Assembly (NCBI RefSeq): GCF_007667425.1
Contig: NZ_VDRC01000001.1
Span: 699,281-763,280 of the forward strand
Origin: Microbacterium sp. 1.5R
GTDB taxonomy: Bacteria > Actinomycetota > Actinomycetes > Actinomycetales > Microbacteriaceae
DNA length: 64,000 nt
Direction: 5' to 3'
Shown: piece after piece, positions 19,136 to 28,768 of the stretch
Position numbering within the stretch: the first letter of the stretch is position 1
How the letters are laid out: each line of letters opens with the position of its first letter
Made by a program: the position numbers and the translations under genes
The notes under the pieces: model-generated
Database searches by the model: none
What the model saw: the letters and a program-made list of their open reading frames with translations, nothing else
What the model was told of the DNA's origin: nothing

Positions 19136-20257
19136 TCAGCCGGCGTGCCGGGGATCCGGGGCGCTGGGACGACGCGACAGGCGCGTGAGTCGGGGGATGT
19201 CGGCCATCGCACCGGCATCCGCCGGCACGATGATCTGCTGCGCTGCCGCGATGTCGCCGCCCTCGGTGCGCACGACGAGGTCGCCGACCGGTGCGCGACG
19301 CGAGAGGATCGCGAGGGCGATCGGGCCGTCCTCGTGGTGGCGCGCGACCGAGGTGACGTGGCCGACTTCGTCGTCTCCGGCGAACACGGCATCGCCCGGA
19401 ACGGGCAGCACGGCGTCGCTGCCGTCGAGGTGCAGCGCGGCCAGCCTGCGCGGCGGGTGGCCCAGGTTGTGCACCTTCGCGACGGTCTCCTGTCCGCGGT
19501 AGCAGCCCTTGTTCAGATGCACCGCCGTGCGGATCCAATCGGACTCGTGCGGCAGCGAACGCTCGTCGACCTCCGCCGACCATCGGGGCCGCCAGGCGGC
19601 GATGCGCAGGGCCTCGGCGGCGAGCAGACCCGCCGCCTCCTCGGGCTGCAGCGTCGCGGCGAGCGCGTCGGCGTCCTCCCTCGGCACGATCGCGATCAGC
19701 CACGCCAGATCGGCACCGGGGTGGGCCGAGACCTCGGCGTACTGGTGACCGCCGGCGCTGACCGCCTGCCAGGGGTCGACCCACAGCAGCGGGATGCCGG
19801 CGGGGCGGGCCGAGACGGTCAGCACGCGCTGCCCGGCCACACCGCCGTCGACGGCGCCGAGGAGGGCCAGATCCTGCCGCACCTCGACCGTCGCCTGGGT
19901 CCGGAACTTCATGCGCTGCAACCAGGTCGCGAGCGCCTCGGCGTCGCCGGCATCGGCGATGAGCCAGGTCGAGGCGCCGTCATCGACGACGCCGGCCGCA
20001 TGCTCGACGCGCCCCTGCGGATCGAGCACGAGCAGCTCGGTGCTCTCCCCGGGCGCCAGGCGCCCCAGCGCCTGCGACGTGATCGAGTCGAGCCAGCTCA
20101 GGCGCTCGGGGCCCGCGACCTCGACGACGGTGCGGTCGTCGAGCGGCACGATGGCGGCTCCGGCGGCGAGGCGGCGCTGCTCGCGGAACGCATCGCCGAA
20201 GTGTGCGATGCCGCCGTCGCCCGCGACTGCACCAGCGACCTCTGCGAAGCCGGGCAC
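19136..20257 (-). CDS. ygfZ: YgfZ/GcvT-domain folate-binding protein
   Basis: Tetrahydrofolate-dependent protein that supports iron-sulfur enzymes under oxidative stress. The family signature KGCYRGQETVAK is present at about residue 258, and the N-terminal GcvT-like domain (VPLDDRTVVEVAGPERLSWLDSI) is intact. The GTG at 20257 lies 1 base after the stop of the FABP gene (TGA-C-GTG), giving 373 aa; a longer open frame upstream is only an artefact of the overlapping gene. It is third in a minus-strand operon with the 37-aa membrane peptide and the nitrobindin-like gene. The YgfZ-FABP pairing recurs in Actinobacteria. Confidence 0.93.
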   Translation of the reverse strand: MPGFAEVAGAVAGDGGIAHFGDAFREQRRLAAGAAIVPLDDRTVVEVAGPERLSWLDSITSQALGRLAPGESTELLVLDPQGRVEHAAGVVDDGASTWLIADAGDAEALATWLQRMKFRTQATVEVRQDLALLGAVDGGVAGQRVLTVSARPAGIPLLWVDPWQAVSAGGHQYAEVSAHPGADLAWLIAIVPREDADALAATLQPEEAAGLLAAEALRIAAWRPRWSAEVDERSLPHESDWIRTAVHLNKGCYRGQETVAKVHNLGHPPRRLAALHLDGSDAVLPVPGDAVFAGDDEVGHVTSVARHHEDGPIALAILSRRAPVGDLVVRTEGGDIAAAQQIIVPADAGAMADIPRLTRLSRRPSAPDPRHAG

Positions 20258-20258
20258 G

Positions 20259-20861
20259 TCAGACCTTCGCCAGTCGCGCCGAGGCGTGGGAACGAAGAGG
20301 GGTGCCGAGCGCGGCGATGTCCCACGCCCAGAGCAGGTGTCCGTCGACGAGCCCGTACATACGGGAAGCGCCGGAGTAGTCCTTGGCGCCCGCAGCCCGC
20401 ACGACGGCGTCGGTGGCGATGTCGATGCGCGGACCGGTGATCTCGCCGAGGTACAGCTCCAGCATCCCGTCGGAATGCGCGAGCGACACCTCGATGGGGA
20501 AGCCCCCGGATGCCGCGCGGAGCGCCTCCACGTCGTCGACGTCGCGCTCGAGAGGTTCGCCGACCGGGGGCAGCAGCCCTGGTCCTGCGTCTGCGTCGGT
20601 GGCGGTCCGACCGAGCCGCCAGAATCCGGTCTCGGAGACGAGCGGGATCGACACGGCGTGGTCGTCGCCGGTGAAGACACCGGTGGCCGCGTAGTTGAGG
20701 AACGGGCCGCCGTCGTGGCTGAAGCTCACGCGGTGCGTGAACTCCCCCTGCAGCCGCTCGTCACCGACCGGATAGTCGATGACGCCGGTGCCCTCCCACA
20801 CGCCGATCAGCCATGACAGCGGCGCGAGGTCGGCGGGGAGGTCGGTTGGTAGCTCGAGCAT
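20259..20861 (-). CDS. FABP-like/nitrobindin heme-binding protein
   Basis: 200-aa beta-barrel protein of the nitrobindin (THAP4-like, FABP-fold) family, which binds ferric heme and can isomerise peroxynitrite. The signature GVWEGTGVIDYP near residue 20 matches GxWxGxG. The proximal His is probably the one in LRSHASARLAKV at the C-terminus, and GFWRLGR is in the expected strand. It is tightly packed between a 37-aa membrane peptide gene (stop 5 bases before this start) and ygfZ. Heme binding is known for relatives, not shown here. Confidence 0.9.
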   Translation of the reverse strand: MLELPTDLPADLAPLSWLIGVWEGTGVIDYPVGDERLQGEFTHRVSFSHDGGPFLNYAATGVFTGDDHAVSIPLVSETGFWRLGRTATDADAGPGLLPPVGEPLERDVDDVEALRAASGGFPIEVSLAHSDGMLELYLGEITGPRIDIATDAVVRAAGAKDYSGASRMYGLVDGHLLWAWDIAALGTPLRSHASARLAKV

Positions 20862-20866
20862 CGCGC

Positions 20867-20980
20867 TCAGCGCTGGCCGCGGAAGAGGTTGCGCAGCACC
20901 ACGACCGAGACGAAGACGATCGCGAGGCTCGCAAGGCCCAGCAGCCCGATGTAGAAGAGTTCGAGAGCCATGAGGTCCAT
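20867..20980 (-). CDS. 37-aa single-pass membrane peptide
   Basis: Very small open frame: MDLMALELFY, a hydrophobic helix of about 20 residues (IGLLGLASLAIVFVSVVVL) and a basic end, RNLFRGQR. The stop lies 5 bases before the FABP start, so it looks like the first gene of the FABP-ygfZ operon. The ATG at 20980 or the one three codons later could be used. The composition and positive-inside C-terminus look like a real membrane peptide, but no family is recognised. Confidence 0.6.
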   Translation of the reverse strand: MDLMALELFYIGLLGLASLAIVFVSVVVLRNLFRGQR

Positions 20981-21018
20981 GACGTCCACATTACCCTCCG
21001 CGCGGGTGACTGTCGCGC

Positions 21019-21306
21019 TCAGGTGGCGAGAGCGGCCAGGCCGAACCCGACCGAGATGACGCCCATCACGAGCAGCGCGCCGAGCGCCCCGCCCGCGACG
21101 CGCAGAATGTAGCCCTGCGTGCGTCCGTACCAGAGCTGCACGGCGAACGACAGCAGCACGACGCCCCCGAATGCGACGAGGAGCCACGGCACCCGCCATT
21201 CCTCCGGCACCAGGATTCCGATGCCGATCGACGCCGCGAACGCGACTGCCCAGACGACGAGCACGCCGACGAACGCGTTCCTCGGTGCGAGCGCAGGTTC
21301 CGTCAT
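21019..21306 (-). CDS. Small three-helix membrane protein
   Basis: 95-aa protein with three hydrophobic segments (about residues 12-32, 40-58 and 68-92) and short polar loops ([19 protein letters not shown]). The start at 21306 (MTEPALAPR) has GGAG two bases upstream; an extra six codons are open upstream. No family is recognised. It lies on the same strand ahead of the FABP-ygfZ unit and diverges from the GlnR-like regulator. Confidence 0.7.
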   Translation of the reverse strand: MTEPALAPRNAFVGVLVVWAVAFAASIGIGILVPEEWRVPWLLVAFGGVVLLSFAVQLWYGRTQGYILRVAGGALGALLVMGVISVGFGLAALAT

Positions 21307-21378
21307 GACTCCATTCTCACCCATCTGCGCCCGGTATCATGGCCCCACGGCGTACCCCGCCGTCCGGAAGGAGTGCGT

Positions 21379-22062
21379 GTGGCCCAGGTGCTGGTGTTGA
21401 CCAATGCTCCGATTGCGGAGCTGGTGCTTCCCGCCCTGGAACTGCTCAGCCACCGCGTGCGGCAGATCGCAGCGGAGCCGGCGCAGCTCGTGAGCGCCCC
21501 GGACTACGACGTGGTGATCGTCGACGGCCGTCAGGATCTCGTGGGCGCCAAGTCGCTGTGCCGACTGCTCCGCGCGGCCGGCCAGGAGGCACCGCTGCTG
21601 CTCGTCGTCACCGAGGGCGGCATGAGTGCTCTCTCCGGCGACTGGGGCATCGACGACGTGCTGCTGGCGACGGCCGGTCCCGCCGAGACCGACGCCCGGG
21701 TCCGCCTCGCGCTCGCCCGTCGAGATGAGATCGCCGAGCCGACGCGCGTGCAGGCATCCGGCGTGACCATCGACGAGCAGTCCTACTCGGCGAAGCTGCA
21801 CGGCAGGGCGCTCGACCTCACGTACAAGGAGTTCCAGCTCCTGCACTTCCTCGCCACGCACCCGTCGCGCGTGTTCACGCGCGAGCAGCTGCTCAGCGAG
21901 GTGTGGGGGTACGACTACTTCGGCGGCACGCGCACGGTCGACGTGCACGTGCGGCGGCTGCGCGCCAAGCTCGGCGACCAGGAGCAGATCATCGGCACGG
22001 TCCGCAACGTGGGCTACCGGTTCAACGTCTACGACGACGAGACCGTCCCGGCGACCCGCTGA
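21379..22062 (+). CDS. GlnR-like orphan winged-helix response regulator
   Basis: OmpR-family regulator most like actinobacterial GlnR, the nitrogen-assimilation regulator. The receiver-like domain (1-110) keeps the Asp position (VVIVDGRQD) but lacks the N-terminal acidic pair (LVLTNAP instead of DDE), as in GlnR, which works without phosphorylation. The C-terminal winged helix has [34 protein letters not shown] and [10 protein letters not shown]. The GTG at 21379 is five bases after GGAG; the GTG two codons upstream overlaps that site. No kinase gene is adjacent. The nitrogen role is inferred from similarity only. Confidence 0.85.
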   Translation: MAQVLVLTNAPIAELVLPALELLSHRVRQIAAEPAQLVSAPDYDVVIVDGRQDLVGAKSLCRLLRAAGQEAPLLLVVTEGGMSALSGDWGIDDVLLATAGPAETDARVRLALARRDEIAEPTRVQASGVTIDEQSYSAKLHGRALDLTYKEFQLLHFLATHPSRVFTREQLLSEVWGYDYFGGTRTVDVHVRRLRAKLGDQEQIIGTVRNVGYRFNVYDDETVPATR

Positions 22063-22114
22063 GCGACGACACCCGTTCACACGCGCGACACCTCGCGGTG
22101 CTTAGATGTACCCC

Positions 22115-24280
22115 ATGATCGATCCCGCTCTCGCCGACGCTGGTCTCGGTGACGCCGAAGACGATGACTTCGATGCCATCGAGGCACCGGACGCCCAGCT
22201 GCCGGATCACCGGTACCTCGACCGCGAGCTGAGCTGGCTCGCGTTCAACCAGCGCGTGCTGGAGCTCGCCGAGGATCCGAGCCTCCCCGAGCTCGAACGT
22301 GCCAACTTCCTGGCGATCTTCGCGAGCAACCTCGACGAGTTCTTCATGGTGCGCGTCGCCGGTCTGAAGCGGCGTATCGTCACCGGCCTCGCCGTGCCGA
22401 CGAACATCGGGCGCTCCCCCGTCGACGCACTCGCCGACATCTCCCGCGAGGCCCACGCCCTGCAGCTGCGCCACGCCGACGCCTGGACGTCGCTCGTGCG
22501 CCCAGCCCTCGCCGATGCCGGCATCGAGATCACGGAGTGGTCCGACCTGACGGACGCCGAGCGCGAGGGACTCTCGGAGTACTTCGGCGCGCAGGTCTTC
22601 CCGGTGCTGATGCCGCTGGCGGTCGACCCCGCGCACCCGTTCCCGTACATCTCGGGCCTCTCGCTCAACCTCGCGATCCGGATCCGCAACGCCCGCACCG
22701 GCCGCCAGGAATTCGCTCGCCTGAAGGTGCCGCCGATGCTCCCCCGCTTCGTCGAGGTGCCTGGTACCGGCGAGATCAAGCGCTTCCTGAGCCTGGAAGA
22801 GCTCATCGCCAATCACCTCGGCGATCTCTTCCCCGGCATGGAGGTTCTCGACCACCACGCGTTCCGGCTGACCCGCAACGAGGACGTGGAGATCGAAGAG
22901 GACGAGAGCGAGAACCTCATCCAGGCGCTCGAGGCCGAGCTGCTGCGGCGGCGCTTCGGACCGCCCATCCGTCTCGAGATCACCGACGACATGGACGAGG
23001 TCACGATGGAGCTGCTCGTGCGCGAGCTCGACATCACCGACCAGGAGATCTACCGCCTGCCCGGCCCGCTCGACCTGCGCGGCCTCTTCGACCTGTCGCG
23101 CATCGACCGCCCCGACCTGCGGTACCCGCCCCACCTGCCGACGACGGCCGTCGCCTTCCAGCCGACGGGAAGCAGCACGCGCGCCGACATCTTCGCCGCG
23201 ATCCGCAAGTCGGACGTGCTCGTGCATCACCCGTACGAGTCGTTCACGACCAGCGTGGTGGCGTTCCTCGAACAGGCGGCCCGCGACCCGCACGTGCTCG
23301 CCATCAAGCAGACCCTCTACCGCACCTCGGGTGATAGCCCCATCGTCGAGGCGCTGATCGACGCCGCCGAGGCGGGCAAGCAGGTGCTCGCCCTGGTCGA
23401 GGTCAAGGCGCGCTTCGACGAGGCGAACAACATCGTCTGGGCGCGCAAGCTCGAGAAGGCCGGCGTGCACGTCGTCTACGGGCTGGTCGGGCTCAAGACC
23501 CATTGCAAGCTCGCCCTCGTGATCCGCGAGGAGGAGGGCGTGCTCCGCCACTACTCGCACATCGGCACCGGCAACTACAACCCGAAGACCAGCCGCATCT
23601 ACGAGGACTTCGGACTCTTCACCACCGACGCCCAGGTCGGCAAGGACCTCACCCGCCTCTTCAACGAGTTGAGCGGCTACGCCATCGAGAAGAAGTTCAA
23701 GCGTCTGCTCGTCGCCCCGCTGCACCTGCGCAAGGGGCTCGTGCGCCTCATCGACGCGGAGCGGAAGCACGCCGAGGGCGGCGAACCGGCGCACATCCGC
23801 ATCAAGGTGAACTCGATGGTCGACGAGGAGATCATCGATGCGCTCTACCGGGCCAGTGCGGCCGGGGTGAAGGTGGACGTGTGGGTGCGCGGCATCTGCA
23901 GCCTCCGAACGGACCTCGACGGCGTCAGCGACAACATCACCGTGCGCAGCATCCTCGGCCGTTATCTCGAGCACTCGCGCATCTTCGCCTTCGAGCACGG
24001 CGGCGACCCGCAGGTCTACATCGGCAGCGCCGACATGATGCACCGCAACCTCGACCGGCGCGTCGAGGCCCTGGTCCGCGTCACCGACCCCGCGCACGTG
24101 AAGGACCTGCTCGACTTCTTCGACCTCGCCATGGCACCGGGCACCTCGTCGTGGCATCTCGGCGAAGACGGTGTCTGGACCCGCCACGCCGAGGATGCCG
24201 ACGGCAACCCGCTCGTGGACCTGCAGGATAAGACCATGGGACTCATCCAGCGTCGTCGTCGGGCACGGGCGGTTCGATGA
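22115..24280 (+). CDS. ppk1: Polyphosphate kinase 1
   Basis: Reversible synthesis of polyphosphate from ATP. About 721 aa in the usual N, head, C1 and C2 domain order. [17 protein letters not shown] opens the N domain (about residue 35), and [18 protein letters not shown] follows. The catalytic phospho-His lies in [14 protein letters not shown] and the C2 region in [22 protein letters not shown] sequence. ATG 22115 follows TTAGAT (22102-22107) by 7 bases and lacks a ribosome site, so it is probably leaderless; an ATG three codons upstream overlaps the hexamer. The stop overlaps the Nudix gene (ATGA). Confidence 0.96.
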   Translation: MIDPALADAGLGDAEDDDFDAIEAPDAQLPDHRYLDRELSWLAFNQRVLELAEDPSLPELERANFLAIFASNLDEFFMVRVAGLKRRIVTGLAVPTNIGRSPVDALADISREAHALQLRHADAWTSLVRPALADAGIEITEWSDLTDAEREGLSEYFGAQVFPVLMPLAVDPAHPFPYISGLSLNLAIRIRNARTGRQEFARLKVPPMLPRFVEVPGTGEIKRFLSLEELIANHLGDLFPGMEVLDHHAFRLTRNEDVEIEEDESENLIQALEAELLRRRFGPPIRLEITDDMDEVTMELLVRELDITDQEIYRLPGPLDLRGLFDLSRIDRPDLRYPPHLPTTAVAFQPTGSSTRADIFAAIRKSDVLVHHPYESFTTSVVAFLEQAARDPHVLAIKQTLYRTSGDSPIVEALIDAAEAGKQVLALVEVKARFDEANNIVWARKLEKAGVHVVYGLVGLKTHCKLALVIREEEGVLRHYSHIGTGNYNPKTSRIYEDFGLFTTDAQVGKDLTRLFNELSGYAIEKKFKRLLVAPLHLRKGLVRLIDAERKHAEGGEPAHIRIKVNSMVDEEIIDALYRASAAGVKVDVWVRGICSLRTDLDGVSDNITVRSILGRYLEHSRIFAFEHGGDPQVYIGSADMMHRNLDRRVEALVRVTDPAHVKDLLDFFDLAMAPGTSSWHLGEDGVWTRHAEDADGNPLVDLQDKTMGLIQRRRRARAVR

Positions 24281-25254
24281 CCCCGCAGGCCACCGCTCGG
24301 GCCACGCGTTCGAAGTGGACGGACAAAGCCGTGTACGCGGCGGGCGCCGTCGTGTGGCGTCTCGTCGACGACAAGCTGCACATCCTGCTGATCCACCGCA
24401 CGAAGTACCGCGACGTCACGCTCCCGAAGGGCAAGGTCGATCCCGGGGAGATGCTCGCCGAGACCGCGGTGCGCGAGGTGCATGAGGAGACCGGCATCCG
24501 CGTCTCGCTCGGGGTCCCCGTGGGGGTCAGCCGCTACCACCTGCCGTCGGCGAAGCAGAAGGTCGTGCACTACTGGGCCGCCGAGGCGACACCCGACGCG
24601 ATCCGCGAATCGACGTTCGTCCCGAACCGCGAGATCGCCGCGATCGAATGGGTGCCGCTGAAGAAGGCCCGCTCGCGGCTGAGCTACCCGGTCGATCTGG
24701 AGATCCTCGACTTCTTCGCGAAGCTCGTCGACGACGGCGTGCTGCGCACGTTCCCGGTGATCGCGCTGCGGCACGCGAAGGCGCTCCCCCGATCCGAGTG
24801 GGATGGAGCGGATGCCGCGCGTCCGCTCACCGCCCGCGGACGCCGTCAGGCGGACTCGATCGTCGGTCCCCTGCGGGCGTTCGGAGTGCGCCGGATCGTG
24901 ACGAGCGACGCCGTCCGCTGCGTCCGGACGGTCAAGCCGCTCGCGCAGTCCCTCGGCCGGAAGGCCGTGAAGACCGACAAGATCAGCCAGGACGCGTGGG
25001 AGGACGGCACCGACGACCTGCGGTCGGTCATCGGTCGACGGGTGCGCTCCGGCAAGCCGTCGGTGATCTGCAGTCACGGACCGGTGCTGCCCGGCATCCT
25101 CTCCGAGATCGCGCTGGCGACCGGCACGATCCAGGGCTCGTACGTCAGCAGCGCCGCCGACCTCGACACGGGCGCGTTCTCGGTGGTGCACCTGTCGTCG
25201 TCGAATCCCGGGTCGGGGATCATCGCGATCGAGACGCACAGCCCCAAGGTCTGA
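24277..25254 (+). CDS. Nudix hydrolase fused to a histidine phosphatase domain (MutT1-like)
   Basis: Two-domain protein of 325 aa like mycobacterial MutT1. The Nudix box runs from about residue 52 to 74 with the REVHEE catalytic core. The C-terminal histidine-phosphatase-like domain (from about 160) opens with [13 protein letters not shown] and includes a second His in CSHGPVLPG. Relatives hydrolyse 8-oxo-dGTP and diadenosine polyphosphates. Translation is coupled to ppk1 by an ATGA overlap, so a role in nucleotide or polyphosphate house-cleaning next to Ppk1 is plausible. The gene ends about 80 bases before the PHO boxes of pstS. Confidence 0.92.
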   Translation: MTPQATARATRSKWTDKAVYAAGAVVWRLVDDKLHILLIHRTKYRDVTLPKGKVDPGEMLAETAVREVHEETGIRVSLGVPVGVSRYHLPSAKQKVVHYWAAEATPDAIRESTFVPNREIAAIEWVPLKKARSRLSYPVDLEILDFFAKLVDDGVLRTFPVIALRHAKALPRSEWDGADAARPLTARGRRQADSIVGPLRAFGVRRIVTSDAVRCVRTVKPLAQSLGRKAVKTDKISQDAWEDGTDDLRSVIGRRVRSGKPSVICSHGPVLPGILSEIALATGTIQGSYVSSAADLDTGAFSVVHLSSSNPGSGIIAIETHSPKV

Positions 25255-25332
25255 CGTTCGTCGGGCCCTCCCCGTTCGGGGTAGCGGATTCTCCGCGTGG
25301 TCGCGCGGATCGTCTCCAGAGAGACGCCCGTC

Positions 25333-25373
25333 GTTCACCTTCCGTTCACCTGCGAGGTTGAGTCTCGTTAACC
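25333..25373 (+). promoter_or_regulatory. PHO box upstream of pstS
   Basis: Two adjacent 11-bp direct repeats, GTTCACCTTCC (25333-25343) and GTTCACCTGCG (25344-25354), are followed by CGTTAACC (25366-25373). The 11-bp tandem GTTCACC arrangement is the known PhoP/RegX3-type PHO box of Actinobacteria. It lies about 65-105 bases before the pstS start, a fitting activator position. RegX3 encoded at 14.6 kb is the likely ligand. Confidence 0.8.
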
Positions 25374-25438
25374 GCCGCACCTAGCGTCACTGTGTGCCCT
25401 GCACCGGGCCCCACCCATCCATGATCGAAGGATCCACA

Positions 25439-26539
25439 GTGAAGATCTCCCGAATCGCACGTATCGGCGCCATCGGCGCCGTCGCCGCTCTCGCACTCGC
25501 CGGCTGCGCCGCGAACGAAGGCGGCAGCGGGTCGTCCGACGCCCCCACCGACTCGACGCTGTCCGGCAGCCTCGACGCGACCGGCGCCTCCTCGCAGGAG
25601 GCCGCGCAGCAGTCCTGGGTCGCCGCCTTCCAGACGGCCAACCCCGACGTGACCGTCAACTACACCGCGACGGGGTCGGGCACCGGCCGCGAGAACTTCA
25701 TCGCCGGCTCCTCGAACTTCATCGGCTCGGACCGCGCGTTCAACACCGACGAGCTCGCCAAGGGTGGCTTCGGCTCTTGCGCCTCCGACGAGATCGTCGA
25801 GATCCCCGTCTACATCTCGCCCGTCGCCGTCGCCTTCAACCTCGACGGCATCGACGAGCTGAACCTCGACGGCAAGACGCTCGCCGGCATCTTCTCGGGG
25901 TCGATCACGAAGTGGAACGACCCGGCCATCGCCGACCAGAACGAGGGCGTCGACCTGCCCGACCAGGCCATCGTGCCGGTGCACCGCGCCGACGCATCGG
26001 GCACGCAGGAGACCTTCACCAAGTACCTCAGCGCCGTAGCCCCCGACGTGTGGACCTACGAGGCCGCCGACGAGTGGCCGCTGCAGTCCGGTGAGGCCGG
26101 CGACGGCACCTCCGGGGTCGTCGACGCGATCACCAACGGCTCCGGATACATCGGCTTCGCCGACGCCTCCCGCACCGCCGACCTCGGTCAGGTCGCCGTC
26201 GAGGTCGAGGGCGAGTACGTCGCCTACTCCGCCGAGGCCGCCGCCGCGCTCGTCGAGGCGTCGCCGCTCGAAGAGGGTCGCTCCGACCACGACCTCGCGT
26301 ACGCCGTCGACCCGGCCGCCGCCCCCGCCGGCTCGTACCCGATCGCCCTGGTGTCGTACCTCATCGGCTGCGTCGAGTACGACGACGCCGAGACCGCCGG
26401 CCTCGTGAAGGCGTACTTCCAGTACGTCGCCTCGGCCGAGGGCCAGGACGCCGCCGCCGAGGCCGCAGGCAGCGCGCCGATCTCGGACACCCTGCGCGAC
26501 CAGATCAACACCGCGATCGACGCGATCGTCACCGAGTGA
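25439..26539 (+). CDS. pstS: Phosphate ABC transporter substrate-binding lipoprotein PstS
   Basis: Extracytoplasmic phosphate-binding protein of the high-affinity Pst system. The GTG at 25439 follows GAAGGA. The signal ends in lipobox LALAGC (Cys about 22). The mature protein shows PstS marks: YTATGSGTGRENF, SNFIGSDRAF, VPVHRADASGTQETFTKYL and NGSGYIGFADASRT. The length of 366 aa is normal. An ATG 15 codons upstream would destroy the signal peptide's N-terminus and is rejected. It is first in pstSCAB, under a PHO box and followed by a strong hairpin, which should give more PstS than permease. Confidence 0.96.
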   Translation: MKISRIARIGAIGAVAALALAGCAANEGGSGSSDAPTDSTLSGSLDATGASSQEAAQQSWVAAFQTANPDVTVNYTATGSGTGRENFIAGSSNFIGSDRAFNTDELAKGGFGSCASDEIVEIPVYISPVAVAFNLDGIDELNLDGKTLAGIFSGSITKWNDPAIADQNEGVDLPDQAIVPVHRADASGTQETFTKYLSAVAPDVWTYEAADEWPLQSGEAGDGTSGVVDAITNGSGYIGFADASRTADLGQVAVEVEGEYVAYSAEAAAALVEASPLEEGRSDHDLAYAVDPAAAPAGSYPIALVSYLIGCVEYDDAETAGLVKAYFQYVASAEGQDAAAEAAGSAPISDTLRDQINTAIDAIVTE

Positions 26540-26576
26540 CCGAGAGCTCGGCCGCTGGCTGAGCTCAGGTCCCGGC

Positions 26577-26621
26577 GCCCCCGGGTGTCGGTCGACAGGA
26601 CCTCGACCGATACCCGGGGGC
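26577..26621 (+). terminator. 19-bp attenuator-like hairpin between pstS and pstC
   Basis: GCCCCCGGGTGTCGGTCGA (26577-26595), a 7-base loop, and TCGACCGATACCCGGGGGC (26603-26621) pair over 19 bases with one G-U. It lies 37 bases after the pstS stop inside the operon. It may act as a partial terminator or protect the 3' end of a pstS-only mRNA. Confidence 0.7.
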
Positions 26622-26674
26622 ACCCGCATGAAGACACCCGACAGTCCCTCAGAGCACACCGTGGAGCCGCTCAG

Positions 26675-27640
26675 ATGACCACCACCACAACGGGCCCAGA
26701 GACCCGTTCACCCGGGTCGCGCACCGCGCTGCGTCGTCGGGGCGACCTCGTCTTCTCCGGCACCGCTCTCGGCGCCGGCCTCGTCATCCTCATCACCCTG
26801 GCCGCGGTCGCGATCTTCCTCATCGTGCAGGCGATCCCCGCCCTGTCGCCCGACACGTCGAACAACCACATCCTCGACGGACAGCAGTTCCTGTCCTGGG
26901 TGTGGCCCTTCGTGTTCGGCACGCTGTGGTCGAGTCTGATCGCCCTGATCATCGCCGCCCCGATCGCCATCGGCATCGCGCTCTTCATCTCGCACTACGC
27001 ACCCCGTCGCCTCGCCGGGGTGCTCGGCTACATCATCGACCTGCTGGCGGCGGTGCCGTCGGTCGTCTTCGGCCTCTGGGGCGCCCTGACCTTCGCGCCG
27101 ATGCTCGTGCCCTTCTACAAGTGGCTGAACGAGAACCTCGGCTGGATCCCGCTCTTCGGCGGGACGCCGTCGGGAACCGGCAAGACCATCCTCACGGCAT
27201 CCCTCGTGCTCGCGGTCATGATCCTCCCGATCATGACCGCCATCTGCCGCGAAGTCTTCCTGCAGACGCCGAAGCTCCACGAGGAGGCGGCGCTCGCCCT
27301 CGGCGCGACCCGCTGGGAGATGGTCCGCATGGCGGTGCTGCCCTTCGCCCGCAGCGGCATGGTGTCGGGCGCGATGCTCGGTCTCGGCCGCGCTCTCGGC
27401 GAGACGATGGCCGTGACCCTGGTCCTCTCGCCGCTCGGCATCATCACGTTCAACCTGATCAACCCGGAGAACCCGACGACGATCCCCGCGATCATCGCCC
27501 TGCGCTTCCCCGAGGCGCACGATGAGGGCGTCAACACTCTCATCGCGGCCGGCCTGATCCTCTTCATCGTCACCTTCGTCGTCAACTTCATCGCCCGCTG
27601 GATCGTCTCGCGCCGCGCCGAGTTCTCGGGAGCCAACTGA
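26675..27640 (+). CDS. pstC: Phosphate ABC transporter permease PstC
   Basis: Inner-membrane permease forming the phosphate channel with PstA. The 321-aa protein has about six transmembrane segments starting near residue 25 and the EAA-type cytoplasmic loop LHEEAALALGATRWEMVRMAVLP-like region (about 205-228) followed by GLGRALGETMAV. The ATG at 26675 gives a Thr-rich short N-terminus; the upstream in-frame ATG lies beyond the hairpin region and is less likely. The stop is one base before the pstA start. Confidence 0.95.
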   Translation: MTTTTTGPETRSPGSRTALRRRGDLVFSGTALGAGLVILITLAAVAIFLIVQAIPALSPDTSNNHILDGQQFLSWVWPFVFGTLWSSLIALIIAAPIAIGIALFISHYAPRRLAGVLGYIIDLLAAVPSVVFGLWGALTFAPMLVPFYKWLNENLGWIPLFGGTPSGTGKTILTASLVLAVMILPIMTAICREVFLQTPKLHEEAALALGATRWEMVRMAVLPFARSGMVSGAMLGLGRALGETMAVTLVLSPLGIITFNLINPENPTTIPAIIALRFPEAHDEGVNTLIAAGLILFIVTFVVNFIARWIVSRRAEFSGAN

Positions 27641-27641
27641 C

Positions 27642-28739
27642 ATGACCGCCACCTTGACCCCCACCCCGGTCGCGGCGACCACGCACACGACCTCGGCCGG
27701 GCACCTGGCCAAATGGATGCCGTGGGCCCTGCTGCTCGTCGCGGTCGTCGTGTCCGGCACCGTCTTCGCCTTCATGAACGCCGGCGGCGACCCCGCCGAC
27801 TTCAACATCGCGCTCACCCTCGTCGTCGGGCTGCTGCTCTACATGGTGCTGATCTTCGTGATCTCGTCGGTGGTCGAGAGCCGCCGCCACGCCGTCGACC
27901 GCCTGATGACGGCACTCGTCTCCGGCGCGTTCGTGGTCGCGCTGCTCCCGCTCGTCTCGCTGCTCTACACGGTCGTCGTGAACGGCCTCGCCCGGTTCGA
28001 CGGCGAGTTCTTCAGCTTCTCGATGCGCAACATCGTGGGCGAGGGCGGCGGCGCGGTGCACGCCATCTGGGGCACGCTGCTCATCACGCTCGGCGCCACG
28101 ATCATCTCGGTGCCGATCGGTCTGATGACCTCGATCTACCTGGTCGAGTACGGCGAGGGCCGCAAGCTCGCCCGCGGCATCACGTTCCTCGTCGACGTCA
28201 TGACCGGCATCCCGTCGATCGTCGCCGGTCTGTTCATCTACTCGGTCTTCGCCCTCATCGTCGGGCCGGGAACCCGGATGGGCATCATGGGCTCGCTCGC
28301 GCTGTCGGTGCTGATGATCCCGGTCGTGGTCCGGGGCTCCGAGGAGCTGCTGCGCATCGTCCCGAACGAACTCCGCGAGGCGGCGTACGCGCTCGGCGTG
28401 CCGAAGTGGCTGACCATCCTCAAGGTCGTGCTGCCGACCGCGATCGCCGGCATCACGACCTCGATCATGCTCGCCATCTCGCGCGTCATCGGCGAGACCG
28501 CACCGCTGCTGCTCACCGTCGGCATCGTGCAGGGCATGAACACGAACATGTTCAGCGGGCAGATGGCGACATTGCCGGTGTTCTCGTACATGCAGGCGAA
28601 GTACCCCGGCATCCCCGTCGATGCCTATCTCGACCGCGCCTGGGCCTCCGCCCTGACCCTCATCCTCATCGTGATGGTGCTGAACCTGCTGGCGAGGATC
28701 ATCGCCAAGGTGTTCGCACCCAAGACCGCCGGCCGCTGA
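27642..28739 (+). CDS. pstA: Phosphate ABC transporter permease PstA
   Basis: Second Pst permease, 365 aa. It has a longer N-terminal part with two to three extra hydrophobic segments before the conserved permease domain, a layout usual in Actinobacteria. The EAA loop is [20 protein letters not shown] (about 240-260), followed by [15 protein letters not shown]. The start is one base after pstC, so translation is coupled. The gene is followed by pstB. Confidence 0.95.
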   Translation: MTATLTPTPVAATTHTTSAGHLAKWMPWALLLVAVVVSGTVFAFMNAGGDPADFNIALTLVVGLLLYMVLIFVISSVVESRRHAVDRLMTALVSGAFVVALLPLVSLLYTVVVNGLARFDGEFFSFSMRNIVGEGGGAVHAIWGTLLITLGATIISVPIGLMTSIYLVEYGEGRKLARGITFLVDVMTGIPSIVAGLFIYSVFALIVGPGTRMGIMGSLALSVLMIPVVVRGSEELLRIVPNELREAAYALGVPKWLTILKVVLPTAIAGITTSIMLAISRVIGETAPLLLTVGIVQGMNTNMFSGQMATLPVFSYMQAKYPGIPVDAYLDRAWASALTLILIVMVLNLLARIIAKVFAPKTAGR

Positions 28740-28768
28740 GCCGACCCGACCGTAAAGAAGGATCACTC

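Noticed and set aside
22074..22084. GTTCACACGCG before ppk1 as a PHO box
   Set aside because: Only one imperfect copy without a tandem partner; too weak to annotate.
22022..24187. Long open frame of about 720 codons antisense to ppk1
   Set aside because: High GC removes stop codons on the opposite strand. The translation is rich in Val/His/Arg/Glu shadow composition, without domains, and lies wholly opposite a clear Ppk1.
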